Below are positions 43,755 to 54,253 of a stretch of DNA of 64,000 bases, in pieces. The notes under the pieces were generated by a model. It saw only the letters and a list, made by a program, of their open reading frames with translations, was not told where the DNA came from and did no database searches. Location of the stretch: positions 42,284,308 to 42,348,307 of the forward strand of contig OV884056.1 in NCBI GenBank assembly GCA_930367215.1. The letters run 5' to 3'. Both the position numbers and the translations under genes were made by a program. Source of the stretch: Pollenia angustigena (lineage: Eukaryota; Arthropoda; Insecta; Diptera; Polleniidae). Each line of letters opens with the position of its first letter. Within the stretch, counting starts at the first letter, position 1.

Positions 43755-44575
43755 CTCGAACAAATCAGCGCAAGTTTAACCCTCTTTTCGGTTTAAAATA
43801 TGTTTAAGCCAACAAATCTAGTTCTCAGTAAAAAATCTCTAGACGCATAAAATTGGGCGTTTAAACTGCCAAACAGACCACATGAATTTGACAACATTGA
43901 TCGTAGTGCTGCCACCATTTTTACTTACTGCTGTTGAGTTTAAGCTACACATTAATTAAAATTTAGAGTGACTAAACCAACGTTTTAACCAGTGTTCGAA
44001 AATAAACACTAAATATCGTTTCTTAATGTTCGGTTCGGTAGATTTGTGGAAAACACAAACGCTAACAGTGTTTGTGTAGAAAATCATTAAAAAAATAACG
44101 TTTCCCTGTTAGTCATCTTTCGAACACAAAAATTTTACTGTTTTTATCAAACTCAACAAAAGATGTGAACATTTAATTCCGTTTGGTTTTTTTTTTTTTT
44201 TTTTTTGAAAATCCACAAACTTCAATATGTTCGGTTCGGCTCATTAATGTTCGTCCCTTTTGGCTGGTAAAAAGAACCAAACATTTTTTACAAAAACAAA
44301 AAAACACACGAAAAAGACATTATAGAACATTAAAATATAATGTTTGTCTACAGTATCACTACAATTGTTCTGTTTTTTAACGGAGAACCGAACATTATAT
44401 AACGTTCGGTTCTTTCTTGAAAATAGTTACGAACGGTATTAAGGGTTGTGTATGTCTACACAATTACTAAAGAAATAAATATCGTTCCTGGGTGTGTGAG
44501 CCGAACGTTAAATAATGTACTGTTTATTTTCGAACACTGGTTTTAATATTCACTGATTTATAAGCCATACGTTTA
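43755..44575. repeat. Dispersed repeat interrupted by hAT MITE, partner 61395-61700
   Basis: Blocks GTTTAAAATATGTTTAAGCC, CATAAAATTGGGCGTTTAAA, CAGACCACATGAATTTGAC and GTAGTGCTGCCAC match 61420-61580 in order. After the hAT insertion (43990-44539) the match resumes at CACTGATTTATAAGCCATA against GGTGATTTATTAGCCATAA. Confidence 0.75.
43990..44539. mobile_element. hAT MITE family 1, copy B, TSD GTTTTAAC/T
   Basis: 550 bp with CAGTGTTCGAAAATAAACA TIRs. Flanks GTTTTAAC (43982-43989) and GTTTTAAT (44540-44547) match at 7 of 8. Nearly the same length and sequence as 63022-63561, with a T tract expanded near 44188-44207. Confidence 0.9.
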
Positions 44576-45407
44576 TCGTGGTTCGCTCAATGAATTATAT
44601 TTATATACGTTACAAACATCCGTACAAACGCATTATATCCTCCCCCTGCTTTCTGGAGGTGTAGGGAAGAAAAACGTTTTGTCAATGAGCCAAATAATTT
44701 TATAAGTTTTCTTAAAAGAGGTCATTTAAATATGGATTATATGGGGCTGAAATAGAAAAATAAATGGCAGAAAATAGAGAAACTAGAGAAAATTATAAAA
44801 ATTTTAAAATTATTTGCTGCTAATTGATGTCAATTTTCTTAGCATAATTAATGTCCTGGAAAGTAGAGGAAAGTAAGAAACTATTGTTTAATGGGTTAAA
44901 AAATCAATTTCTCAATGATAAATGAATTGTTAACAAAGGAATCTCTATTTAGCCACTAATAAAAAAAGTCGCTATGACTTGTATTCCCTTTAAGTTTTCT
45001 GAACAAAATTTTTTATTGCGAACAGACAGTCAGACGGCTCGTTGTTATGCCACATTTTAGACAATCATGAAATAAATCTTCTTAATGGTGTTTAACTTTC
45101 TGGCATGTTGTAACAAGTTTTGCATATTAATTAGCAAACGAGATGTGAAATACCTGTCATTGAATATAAACAGACAATTAGTATGAAAAACCATCATTAA
45201 ATTTCTTTTTTATTTTTTTAATTGCCTTTAGCAGTTAAAACTTTTTAGATTTGCTGAACTTTTTCAAAATGCATTCAAATGCTTTATTTGCAAATATTCT
45301 AATGCATTTCAAACTTATTTAAATTTTAAAGGCAAAAAGTTCTCTTAGTTTGAATGAATGTTTTAAACGATAACACATATTAATAAGCTGAACAATTTTT
45401 ATTGTGT
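44576..45407. other. AT-rich interval, no gene seen
   Basis: Nothing recognised. Confidence 0.5.
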
Positions 45408-45478
45408 TCAGCGAGCGATAAGGCTTACTTTTGGCTCAACAGGTTCGTAAATAAACAAAATTGCCGCATACAGAATCC
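45408..45478 (+). pseudogene. Short DD41D transposase scrap
   Basis: GTTCAGCGAGCGATAAGGCT onward translates as CSASDKAYFWLNRFVNKQNC, a FSDEAHFWLNGYVNKQNC-type D1 block after one frame slip. No neighbouring transposase sequence or TIR. Confidence 0.6.
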
Positions 45479-45679
45479 ATACCATCCATTTTCGAATTTA
45501 AAATAATAATTTATGCAATTTTTTCAAAACATTCACCCGTTTGAGAGGACATTTTATGAAATTAAAACAAAAGTAAAACAATAATTAACTTAGATATGCC
45601 GAATTTTGCGGACCTTAAAGAAGACTTAAAAAAATGTTTAATTGTATAAATTTTTTGCTTTAATAATCTATTCTATCTA

Positions 45680-45973
45680 TCTTCTATATATATAAAACAG
45701 GATGTGTGTATGTATGTAACGTATGGACTCCAAAACGGCTGGTTTCAGGGAATCTTCAGAATATTCCGGCGGGTGACACTGTCATATTGCACCACCAATG
45801 ACATATACATACATATATTTATTTGTTTTGCTTTTTTTTATTTTATTTTTTTTTTGAAATCCATGGATTTTTTTTTTAAAGACCGTAAATTTCGTTAAAA
45901 GCTCAATTTAAATCGTGTGGTAATACAACACTAATGTTTGTTTAGGGCCAGCAACGCGGACCGGGTCAGCTAT
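45680..45973 (+). mobile_element. Non-autonomous Helitron (~295 bp)
   Basis: The 5' start is TCTTCTATATATATAAAACA, then GGATGTGTGTATGTATGT, a common insect Helitron head. The 3' end is GCAACGCGGACCGGGTCAGC followed by TATT, a GC-rich hairpin close to a CTRR-type terminus. It has no TIRs and no target duplication, as expected for insertion between A and T. The block ATTGCACCACCAATGA is shared with 8985-9000. Confidence 0.65.
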
Positions 45974-46622
45974 TAATAAAATAAAATAAAATACAAAATA
46001 GCGTTTTGTAATTTTGTTTTTAATTTTTTTTTATGAAGCAGTTTTTTTTTTTGCAGTTGTCAGTTTTTAAAAAAAATATATTTATATGGCAACACTGCTG
46101 TCTAAGTCGTGCGATTTGTCGTCTCTCGACTATAACCTGTGTGACTACGTATAGTAACTAGAGTTTTTTTTTTCCCGGAGTTTTTCGATTCCCGGGAAAG
46201 CGGGAAATTTTTTTGAATTTCCCGGGATCCCGGGATCCCGCTCCATATAAATAATACACAGTAAATTTGTTTTTAAATAATGAAAAAAAACTTTTATAAA
46301 AAAACGTAAGGTAACTTGTTTACAAAGTAAATAAAAGAAATCCTTAAATACTACAAAATTAAATGAAGATTAAAAGAGGAACTTGATTTATTACTACCTT
46401 ACGGTTTTATATGTAAATTCCGTATTATTATTATGCTCTAGATACAAGATAAAAAATTAAGATAAACATAACAATTCAATTCATAAAACAATAATAAAAA
46501 CAAACAAATTGAGGTACTCAAGATATGATATCAAAAAGTTAATTCATAAAATAGATAAAATATTTTAAATAAATATATTAACATTTTTTAACGGCTTAGG
46601 AAATAACTTTCTGACACACTCA

Positions 46623-46748
46623 GGGCCATTATTATAACTTGGCGTTAGCTGTTATCCGACAGTTAACAGACGCTTTTTGACAGATAACACATTATTATCT
46701 GTCAATTTAATCTTAACTTAAGCTAACTTCAAGTTGTAATAATGGCCC
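46623..46748. mobile_element. 126-bp MITE nested in hAT, flanked by TCA
   Basis: GGGCCATTATTATAACTTG and the inverse CAAGTTGTAATAATGGCCC are the ends; TCA lies on both sides (46620-46622, 46749-46751). An inner palindrome TTGACAGATAA/TTATCTGTCAA fills the middle. Confidence 0.75.
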
Positions 46749-47339
46749 TCAAAGCGCTTAGGAAGTCGTCAAAAAGTATATTGATTATTTTATTTACTAA
46801 TTACCATGTTTCCGAAAAATTTCGTTAATTTTTTTACCGAGGTTGGATGAATAGTTAAAAGTGCACCGTTGTAGAAGGCTTTTGATTCACAATAAGAAGC
46901 ATTTTTTTTATAAACAACGTCTATATCAGTCAAATGTATGTTAAGGTTCATGCAAAAAATAGCATCAACCTCTTACAAGCCTTTTCATTTCATTAGGTCT
47001 ATGTAATCTTTAGGACAATGTGTTTTTCAAATTGTATGTTGAGTATCTTACACCAGTTTCCAAATTTTTTTTTATTCCGGTTTCCCCGCACTTCAAGGGT
47101 ATATAAACCAACACAAATTGAAAAAAACTCGTGTTTATCACCTAATAAACATATCGCTCCTTCATTGCAACATAGTCATATCTCAAAAAATCAAAAATTG
47201 TAAGTTATTTAAGCAAAGTGTTCCTTCATGCCTTCTCGTATTTTATCTCAAACTGAACCGAAGTTATAGCAACATATATCTTTAAATCGGTACATTTTGA
47301 AAACTTTAATCGCATTTTGCCAAGTTCATTTGTTTTTGT

Positions 47340-48258
47340 AATGTTGATGTTGATGTTGATTTTGAATAAAACACAAACTATTTAGGAAATTATTGTAATT
47401 TTATTTTATTATGATATACTGGTATTACTCAATTATGTACGGAACAAAATATCGGCCAAATGGGCGCCGCGACCACGGCGGCACACCTCCATCCGATGGT
47501 CCAAATTTTCGATGACCCTGAGGCATAATGGAGGTTCTATGCCGATAATGTGCCGAATTATCTCATCCTTTAGCTCTTGAATTGTTGATGGCTTATCGAC
47601 GTACACCTTTTCTTTCAAATAACCCCAAAGAAAAAAGTCCAACGGTGTCAAATCACATGATCTTGGCGGCCAATTGACATCGCCATTACGTGAGATAACA
47701 CGGCCATTGAATTTGTTGCGCAAAAGAGCCATTGTTTCGTTAGCTGTGTGGCAAGTGGCACCGTCCTGCTGAAACCACATATCTTCCACATCCATATCTT
47801 CCAATTCGGGCCATAAAAAGTTCGTTATCATCTCACGATAGCGAATACCATTCACAGTAACTGCCTGACCGGCCTCATTTTGGAAAAAATACGGCCCTAT
47901 GATGCCGCCAGCCCATAAACCGCACCAAACAGTCACTCTTTGTGGGTGCATTGGTTTTTCGACAATCACTCTTGGATTCTCATTCGCCCAAATGCGGCAA
48001 TTCTGTTTATTGACGAATCCACTGAGGTGAAAATGATCCTCATCACTGAATCACGAAGTGCACGATATGCATTTTGATTTGAACGCCCATTTTCATAATA
48101 AGTCTGGATAACTTTAACACGTTGTTGGATTGCGTATCTCTCCATGGTTCAAATTGAGTAAGTCTGAAATAGAGAAATGTCAAATAAAATTCGGAAAAAA
48201 ACTTGGCGTTTAGGTGTGGTTCACATTCAACATCGGCCCTTACAATTTAACCACCCTT
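47340..48258 (-). mobile_element. DD41D element, subfamily B relative, nested in hAT
   Basis: The 5' end on the minus strand at 48258 is AAGGGTGGTTAAATTGTAAG, with TA outside (48259-48260). The 3' end is not defined: near 47340-47360 there is ATGTTGATGTTGATGTTGAT, a triplicated version of the GATGTTAATT found near the 3' TIR of relatives, and the terminal bases are lost. Confidence 0.75.
47433..48145 (-). pseudogene. DD41D transposase relic with intact D2-D3 region
   Basis: Start at MERYAIQQRVKVIQTYYENG, then NQNAYRALRD, after which the FSDEDHF-type D1 block follows in another frame (deletion plus shift). From 47969 down the frame is open for 178 codons: HPQRVTVWCGLWAGGIIGPY, FFQNEAGQAVTVNG, MWFQQDGATCHTAN (D2), CDLTPLDFFLWGYLKEKVY (D3, 41 residues on), IIGIEPPLCLRVIENLDHRM, ending HLADILFRT at TAA-type stop. 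The C-terminus therefore looks complete. The missing second DNA-binding domain and the frameshift make it inactive. It is the youngest-looking DD41D copy by reading-frame integrity. Confidence 0.85.
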
Positions 48259-48709
48259 TAGATATGACTATGTTACAATAAAGGAGCTATATGTTTAGGT
48301 ATCTGCTATTTTAAAGACTTGTCCATGGACAATTAAACTTTACTACCTGCATCTTATTTTGAATTAATATTCTTTATTAACTTTTCACTTCACTAAATTT
48401 ATTAATTATCAACTGTTGCACTGCCTATTCTGCTTTAAGTAGATTTATTGCATCAAGAGACATTGATTTACGTATGTACTCACTTCTTGTAATTGATCTA
48501 ATCGACAACCCATCCACAGATGCTTATTTTAAGAGAATAGAAAACTAAATTTATAAAGTATATGTAAATAGCTGTTTTCTTAAACTTTGAGGAATTTTTT
48601 ATTTCCCGGGATCCCGCATGAAAAATCCCGGGAAAGCGGGAAATATAATTATTGAAATTCCCGGGAATTCCCGGGACGGGAAATCCCGGGAAAAAACCCT
48701 AATAGTAAC

Positions 48710-49918
48710 TCGTTAATGCTGATAAACCAGCAACAATTGACGTCTTGGAGGCCATCATTATCCAGATAAGCGCGGTGTAATAGTTATTTTTTTTGCCAAA
48801 AAAAATACATTTCTAAAACGACTGCGCAGATTAAAAAAAAATTTAGCCTAATTTAGAGGTTATTTTATTACTGAATTTCGGTTTTTTTAGTTTATTCAAT
48901 AAACTAAACCGTTGTTGTGTTACGCGAATATATGTTGTGCAACCTCCTACATTTTCTAAATAACGGAATATGTCAAAAACAAGAGCTAACCTAAAAACGG
49001 TTAGCACCACTGAATTCAGCGTACTAGAATTAGGTTCACCCACCTGGTGCCCCGCTTGTCAGTTTTTTTAACTAGCACAGTGCAATTAGCAAACGCTTTT
49101 AAAAAGCTTAAGGATTTTTCTGCGGTAAATTTTAAATCTGCATATGGGCATTTCCGTCAAAAGGTCCACCGTGACCAAAAATTTAAAAGTTATTAAAAGC
49201 TGATTATTTTACGATATTGTTATAGAGAAATATTTAGATTTTACTAATTTTATAAATTTACTCATAAATTTGTTCACTTAGATTAACAATCAGACTGCAA
49301 AGTTGTGCAAACGTAATTTCTTATATGTGAGAATGTTTTATTGTATGTTTTCTTTAATATTTATCTTTCTTAAAAGAGGTGATATTTGATAAAAATTATT
49401 TCAAAAACATTTTCTTACATGGTCTGTAATCTTAGGAAGAGTTAAACGAGAAATATGTTATTCGGATTAACGGTAAATTTTTATTTTATTTAAATCAATA
49501 TTCAGTTGAATTATTACGGAAAAAATTTCACGTTCGAAATGTCACGTATCGACCCAGATTTTGGCTTACAAAAAGGAAAATACTGAAGATTTTGGAATCA
49601 AACCAAGACGTTTTAATGTTACATTGCTACGTAAAATTCTGAATGTAGTTTATACAAGGCCACAAAAACAACTTCCGTTTTTTTCACGTTCGAACCGCTA
49701 CTTCATTTTTCATTATCTTTGACCTAGAATCGCGCCTTCCATAAACTTTAGCATAGATAACAGTGCTTTATTAGTGCTATAATTTAAGGGTTAAGAAAAA
49801 GTAAAAATATTTTTTGTTTAAAATGTTATTGCATTTTTGATGCGTACGACAGTCACGTTCAACACTTTGGAATTACCCATATGACAATTGGTTTACTTTT
49901 TTACTTATTTAATATCGA
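48710..49918. other. AT-rich interval, no gene seen
   Basis: Nothing with supported ends or coding signal. Confidence 0.5.
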
Positions 49919-50442
49919 GATTTTTTGGATCCACGAAAAGCCCCCCAATGAAATAACGTCCAAACGAGAAATGAAATATTTCCCAATTTGTATTCATAAA
50001 TTTTTGGGTATGAAATAACTCCCAATTTTTAATTTTTTTTTTTTTTTTTTTGGAATTATTTCATTCCTCGTTTGGGGTTTTCAAATTATGAAATAATCTC
50101 CAATGAAATAACACCCAACAAGTTTTTAAAATTCGGGGCTTGTTTCATAGCGTGTTTAATTTGGGTGTTATTTCATTTTTTATTTGGGGGTTATTTCATT
50201 TTTAAAGCTGTTTGTTTTTGGGGGTTATTTCATTTTATTTAGGGTTTATTTCATTTGCTTAGTTTGATCTTTTTCCTTTTTTTTTTTGGAGAATTCATGT
50301 AACTGTTTTTTGGAATAACAGTGTCAACATATGAGTACAATCTGCCTAGCATGTTGAGTTGAGTTGTTGTAAAACATAAAATATTTTCAGTTGTGCATCG
50401 AAGTTCGGACGCTTTACATCATTTCGTGTTAATATTTAAAAA

Positions 50443-50602
50443 AATGGAATTCGAATTTGTTGGTGGAAAACGAAGAAATAGCAAAGGTGAACGTCTCAGA
50501 AATGTGAACAAATTTATTTTCACACAGACTATTCTAAAACGTGAACAAAATCTGGAAGCTCTAAAACGTGAACACATTTTTTTATTTTTGTTAACTTTTT
50601 AA
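50443..50602 (+). pseudogene. Possible 5' coding remnant of the 2.2 kb element
   Basis: An ATG at 50443 opens MEFEFVGGKRRNSKGERLRN, VNKFIFTQTI, ending about 50 codons later. The order FEFVGGKRRNSKG...LRNVNKFIF faintly resembles the first strands of a FLYWCH zinc finger, a domain found in some animal MULE transposases. The tryptophan and cysteines that would confirm it are not there. Treat as a guess. Confidence 0.2.
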
Positions 50603-50754
50603 AAAGTTAATTTTTTTAATTGGGAAATCCCCGAATTGAGTTCACTTATTGGTTTATGTTAAAACCTTTTTTTTTCCTAATTGTATCCATGTATGTTTAC
50701 GATGTTAGCTGTTTTTAACATCGATACGTTATTCATGTTATTTATGAAAGTGAA

Positions 50755-51695
50755 AAATGTCATTAAAAAAACCGAAAATGTTATCTTTGAAAGATAAAGT
50801 AAATATTCTTGAATTATTGCCAAAAGTGGCTTGGCTAGAAAATATGGTGTTGCTAAGTCAACAGTTTGCTCCATTAAGAAGAAAAAATAGGAAATAACAA
50901 ATCGTGTAAAGAAAAACATTACGTTCTTCTGAGCTTCCGTAGATGATAAAAAACTCTTTACAAATGGTATCTTATGGTGTTTTCTTTTCGACAAAAAAAT
51001 GTGACATTTTATTTAAAGTAAATGCAATTTTGTGTCTGTTTCTTAAAAATTTTGCTCCCGAAAAAGGTGAGTTTTTTAGAATAAAACAATTTTTAAGAAA
51101 CAGGCACCAAATTGCAATTTTTTAAATAAAATGTCACATTTTTTTGTTGAAAAGAAAACACCATTAGCATGCGAAATAAAAAATTACCGGTAAGCGGACT
51201 GACGCTAAAAGCAAATGCTTTAGAAATTCACTAACAATTAAGCTACAGCTTAAGTTTAGATCAAAAATGGAGGAAATCTCATTATGTGTAAATCGGCTTG
51301 TATTGGAAGCACCTACCAGATAAAACATACTTTTCATCATTGGAGATGATCAAAAAAAAATACTTTTAAAAAAAGATGACCGATTTTTTCCTGTGAAATT
51401 TGTATCCCTTAAAAACATTCCTAAAAAAATATGTTTCTATTCGTTTTGTTACTTTTGTGTGTATTTTTTTATGATATTCATAAGAAATTCATTTTTATAT
51501 GTATTATATGCAAAGTCAACTGAATTAATGCACATACATATATTTTTTGTTATTAAAAATGAATAAAATTCGTTTTTTAAAATACTTGTTTATCTATTTA
51601 TTTTAAAAAAAGGGCGATATTTTTTTTAAATTTTAAAATCTCGAAAACGTGAATCGCCATGGTAAAAATTAGTTCACGTTATCGCGAGTTCACTG
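50755..51695 (+). pseudogene. Jerky/Tigger (pogo-type) transposase relic
   Basis: First block KMLSLKDKVNILE, then by frame slip LARKYGVAKSTVCSIKKKK, a CENP-B type helix-turn-helix. After a MITE (50975-51163) it continues KLPVSGLTLKANALEIH, then, much shortened, IGLYWKHLPDKTYFSSLE, the stretch right after the first catalytic D of Tigger/jerky transposases. The catalytic residues and C-terminal half are absent. A plausible 3' terminus is GTTATCGCGAGTTCACTG followed by TA (51696-51697). The 5' terminus was not found. It lies inside the 49927-52153 element and is either its passenger or a nested insertion. Confidence 0.65.
50975..51163. mobile_element. 189-bp Harbinger-like MITE inside the Tigger relic, TSD TTA
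   Basis: TGGTGTTTTCTTTTCGACAA on the left pairs with TTGTTGAAAAGAAAACACCA on the right, and pairing continues over about 75 bp. TTA on both sides (50972-50974, 51164-51166). Confidence 0.8.
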
Positions 51696-52334
51696 TATAT
51701 TTAAACAGTGGAAGTAGTAAAGGCCAAACGTAAAAGGCAAATTGTCTTTCGAACTGCAAAAATAGAGCAGGGCTACAAGGATCTACGGGCGGGTAAAATA
51801 ACTGCAGCAATATTTTTCAATAATTCAGTAATTTTGCGACTTTGCTGTTGGTCCATATTGACTTCATTAAATCCTTGGTGAAACTGACTCTTTTATGAAT
51901 TTTGGACATAATTTAATTTTTGTTGCTGATGGGGTTTATTTCATTTTCATCATTGGGTGATATTTCATTGGGGGTTATTTAATTTTCATCATTAGGTGTT
52001 ATTTTATATGAAATAACTTCCAAGTATTGGGGGTTGTTTCGTTTTCGTTTTGGGGTTTATTTCATTTATTTTTCGATGTTATTTCATTCACTGCTTTTAA
52101 GTGTTATTTCCTATTTTTTGGGGTTTATTTCATTAGGGGCTTTTCGTGGAGCCGATTTTTTCACCTCTTCATTATTAGCGGCGAATGACAAAAAATCTAA
52201 GAATCTTTAGTTATCTGCACTGACATAACAATAGACTGCGAGGAGACAAAATATTAACTACAACATAAACTTGACAGGCCTCCAGGCTGTAGGGATCATC
52301 TAAAGGATTTTTTTTGGTGTGGCATCCTCCTTGC

Positions 52335-52760
52335 ATACCTAGAATCCGACAAAAATTTCGATATTAATAGGCCTTCTGAAGTTTTCGCGATTTCTTAAGA
52401 TCGAGGCTGACCAGAGTTTCTTATCTGGTACCACGGGAGCAGCCAGAAGCCCCGGTGGCAAGGCATCGGGTTGTCTGTTGGCTGAGGCCGGCAATTGCAT
52501 ACTGTCTTGGTTCTGTGGTGATGATGGTTGGTTAGTAAAGTGACCGGCTAAGTAGGTCAAGCTAGTGCCAGGATGTTTAAAGCGACGAAAGATTGAGGTA
52601 CCACGGTTTAAGATGGGTGTGCGTAAGTAAAGGTTGAAGTGCGTTGTTTTGACTACTCTCATGAGATTTGTTTTTCGCAGGATAATTCTTTGTGCGTTTG
52701 GGAATCACGTGTTTATTTGGGGACCACGTGATGCCTCTGATTTGTACCTAAAGTAGCGGT
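52335..52760 (-). other. GC-richer TE-like block with a 107-codon frame
   Basis: On the minus strand ATG at 52662 opens a frame to 52339 (LYLRTPILNRGTSIFRRFKH, KKLWSASILRNRENFRRPIN, IEIFVGF). Composition and GC are unlike the surroundings. Part of it recurs in the opposite orientation at 13540-13640, which argues for a mobile element such as the 5' region of a LINE rather than a single-copy gene. No domain recognised. Confidence 0.4.
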
Positions 52761-53760
52761 TCCCCATATTTGCTGTCTTTCAAAGTAAAACGATTTGAGA
52801 AAATAATAGTCTGTGACTTCAAAACGTCTTTTTTTGGCATCAGTCAGAACTTAGAACCCACGAAATTATGAATATATTTCCCTCGTTCACCGTTATTCTT
52901 AAAACTTAAACACAAAAATAAAGAAATAAACTCTTTAAGGTTTTCCACATTTTCTGAATTTCACCTTCAATACTTTACAGTTGCAGGCAGAGATCAGATA
53001 AAACAATATTCCACGTGTGACAGTTGGTCATGAAAATCCTTTGTCTTCATAAATACTGACTCATTTTATTGGCAACCCATCAAATGCAATATTTGCTACG
53101 AAAAAATATATTAAAAATATAAAAAAATTTTTGATAAATAAGTGGGCATAAATTATCTTAATCTTCTTTCTAAGAACAATTTTTTTTTTAACAAAAACAA
53201 ATTCACCAAACCGTAAGACTTAAACCAAAAAAATTGCCAAGGTTTTTTTCTCAAGAAGATTGAAATGAAAGATAATCAAAACTAAATTTATAGGCCTTTG
53301 TCATCTTTTATAAGACAGGACAAGAATGAAACAATGAATTCCCCTTTTTTTTAAAGAGAAGGCAGTCCCTTACAACCAAACGACCTTCAAATCGTAAACA
53401 CCCATTTTAGTGATTTTAAATGCAAGAATGGAAATTATTAATAAATCTTCCAACAGCTTACAAAACTATTTTAATTTTCATCAATCTTATTTTCTACCCT
53501 CTACCCATAAACATCTTAATTCACCCCCTATGGTTGGCTCGTTGAAACTCTGGCGTCGTCCCTTAATACCCCACTTTAACAATAATAATCGCTTGAATTT
53601 GTTGTTGTTCAACAAAATAAAACGCAGCAGATAAAGGAAAAGAAAAAGAAATATTTATAAATAAATCTTGTAAACTTTTTGTTTTTACAAAAATCCACTT
53701 AAAACGTCTATAAAATCTTCAATAATTTTCACACTTTATACCCCATCTTCTTCCTCTCAG
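52761..53760. other. AT-rich interval, possible intron
   Basis: The end, 53741-53760, is a strong pyrimidine-rich splice acceptor (CCCCATCTTCTTCCTCTCAG). Otherwise nothing recognised. Confidence 0.45.
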
Positions 53761-53862
53761 GGTGGCCCCTTTCCATGTAGTCAGCATGCCGCCACAACTA
53801 CGAGTACTTTGCAAACGAAAACGTGTTTGAAATTTCTAATAGAATCTCTTCTCGGCACTTTC
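53761..53862 (+). CDS. Candidate 102-nt exon, function unknown
   Basis: Preceded by a very good acceptor and followed by GTAAGA. In frame 0 all 34 codons are open: GGPFPCSQHAATTTSTLQTK, TCLKFLIESLLGTF. It is a multiple of three and locally GC-richer. No family recognised. It may be a coding or 5' untranslated exon. Only splice signals and openness support it. Confidence 0.35.
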
Positions 53863-53891
53863 GTAAGATTGTTATTTGCTTATTCTAAGCA

Positions 53892-53897
53892 TATAAA
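53892..53897 (+). promoter_or_regulatory. TATA box-like TATAAA
   Basis: CATATAAAATG sits about 75 nt before the ATG at 53969, with TATCACCA (53925-53932) about 30 nt downstream as a possible initiator. Fits a core promoter for the short exon that follows. AT-rich context makes chance matches common. Confidence 0.3.
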
Positions 53898-53968
53898 ATG
53901 ATTTCGACACCAATATATCACCAACCAATTCTATTAAAACGTACCTCAAGTGTACTTTTCTGGTCTTA

Positions 53969-54029
53969 ATGGAGTTAAGTTTGAAAAAGTTTATGGACTA
54001 CGGGTATGAGGAAAAACTGCTGGAGGAAG
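53969..54029 (+). CDS. Candidate short first coding exon, function unknown
   Basis: ATG at 53969 opens MELSLKKFMDYGYEEKLLEE, then splits a codon at the donor GGAAG followed by GTCAGT (54030). The charged, helix-forming composition differs from the chance frames of this AT-rich region, and a TATA-like box lies upstream at a sensible distance. Phase 1 at the end. The next exon is not identified. Could be chance. Confidence 0.35.
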
Positions 54030-54253
54030 GTCAGTAATTTAATAATGAAGATAAAAGAAGATTTAGGTTAATTTTAAGGATATACTTCAATTTAGAAGTA
54101 AAACTGGTGTGAATTAAGTAGGGAATGAAGGTGTATTAAGTTTGCTATTCTGTGTGTAACACTTGAAAAGCTACCATGAAAAAAAGTACGAAAAGATTCC
54201 AGAAAAATTAAACAAAAGTTAATTTATAGCAAGTATATTACATACCCTTTACC

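Larger units (their letters stand above)
46159..48701. mobile_element. 2.5 kb hAT element, CCCGGGA-rich ends, TSD ATAGTAAC
   Basis: Left end TAGAGTTTTTTTTTTCCCGG and right end CCCGGGAAAAAACCCTA. An exact 8-bp duplication ATAGTAAC flanks it (46151-46158, 48702-48709). The ends carry palindromic CCCGGGATCCCGGG-like phrases. It contains a MITE (46623-46748) and a DD41D element (47340-48258). No hAT transposase is recognised in the remaining DNA. Confidence 0.85.
49927..52153. mobile_element. 2.2 kb TIR element with GAAATAAC repeats, TSD GATTTTTT
   Basis: Left end GGATCCACGAAAAGCCCC and the inverse of the right end GGGGCTTTTCGTGGAGCC match at 17 of 18. GATTTTTT lies on both sides (49919-49926, 52154-52161). 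Just inside, ATGAAATAAC(N)CCCAA and its inverse recur about 10 times on the left (49940-50270) and about 8 times on the right (51925-52140). Ends starting GG, subterminal repeats and 8-9 bp duplications suggest a Mutator-like (MULE) element, but this is inference. It hosts a jerky/Tigger-like relic and a MITE. Confidence 0.7.

Noticed and set aside
49927..52153. Calling the 2.2 kb element a pogo/Tigger element because it holds such a relic.
   Set aside because: Pogo-type elements duplicate TA, but the outer ends are flanked by GATTTTTT, so the relic is more likely nested.
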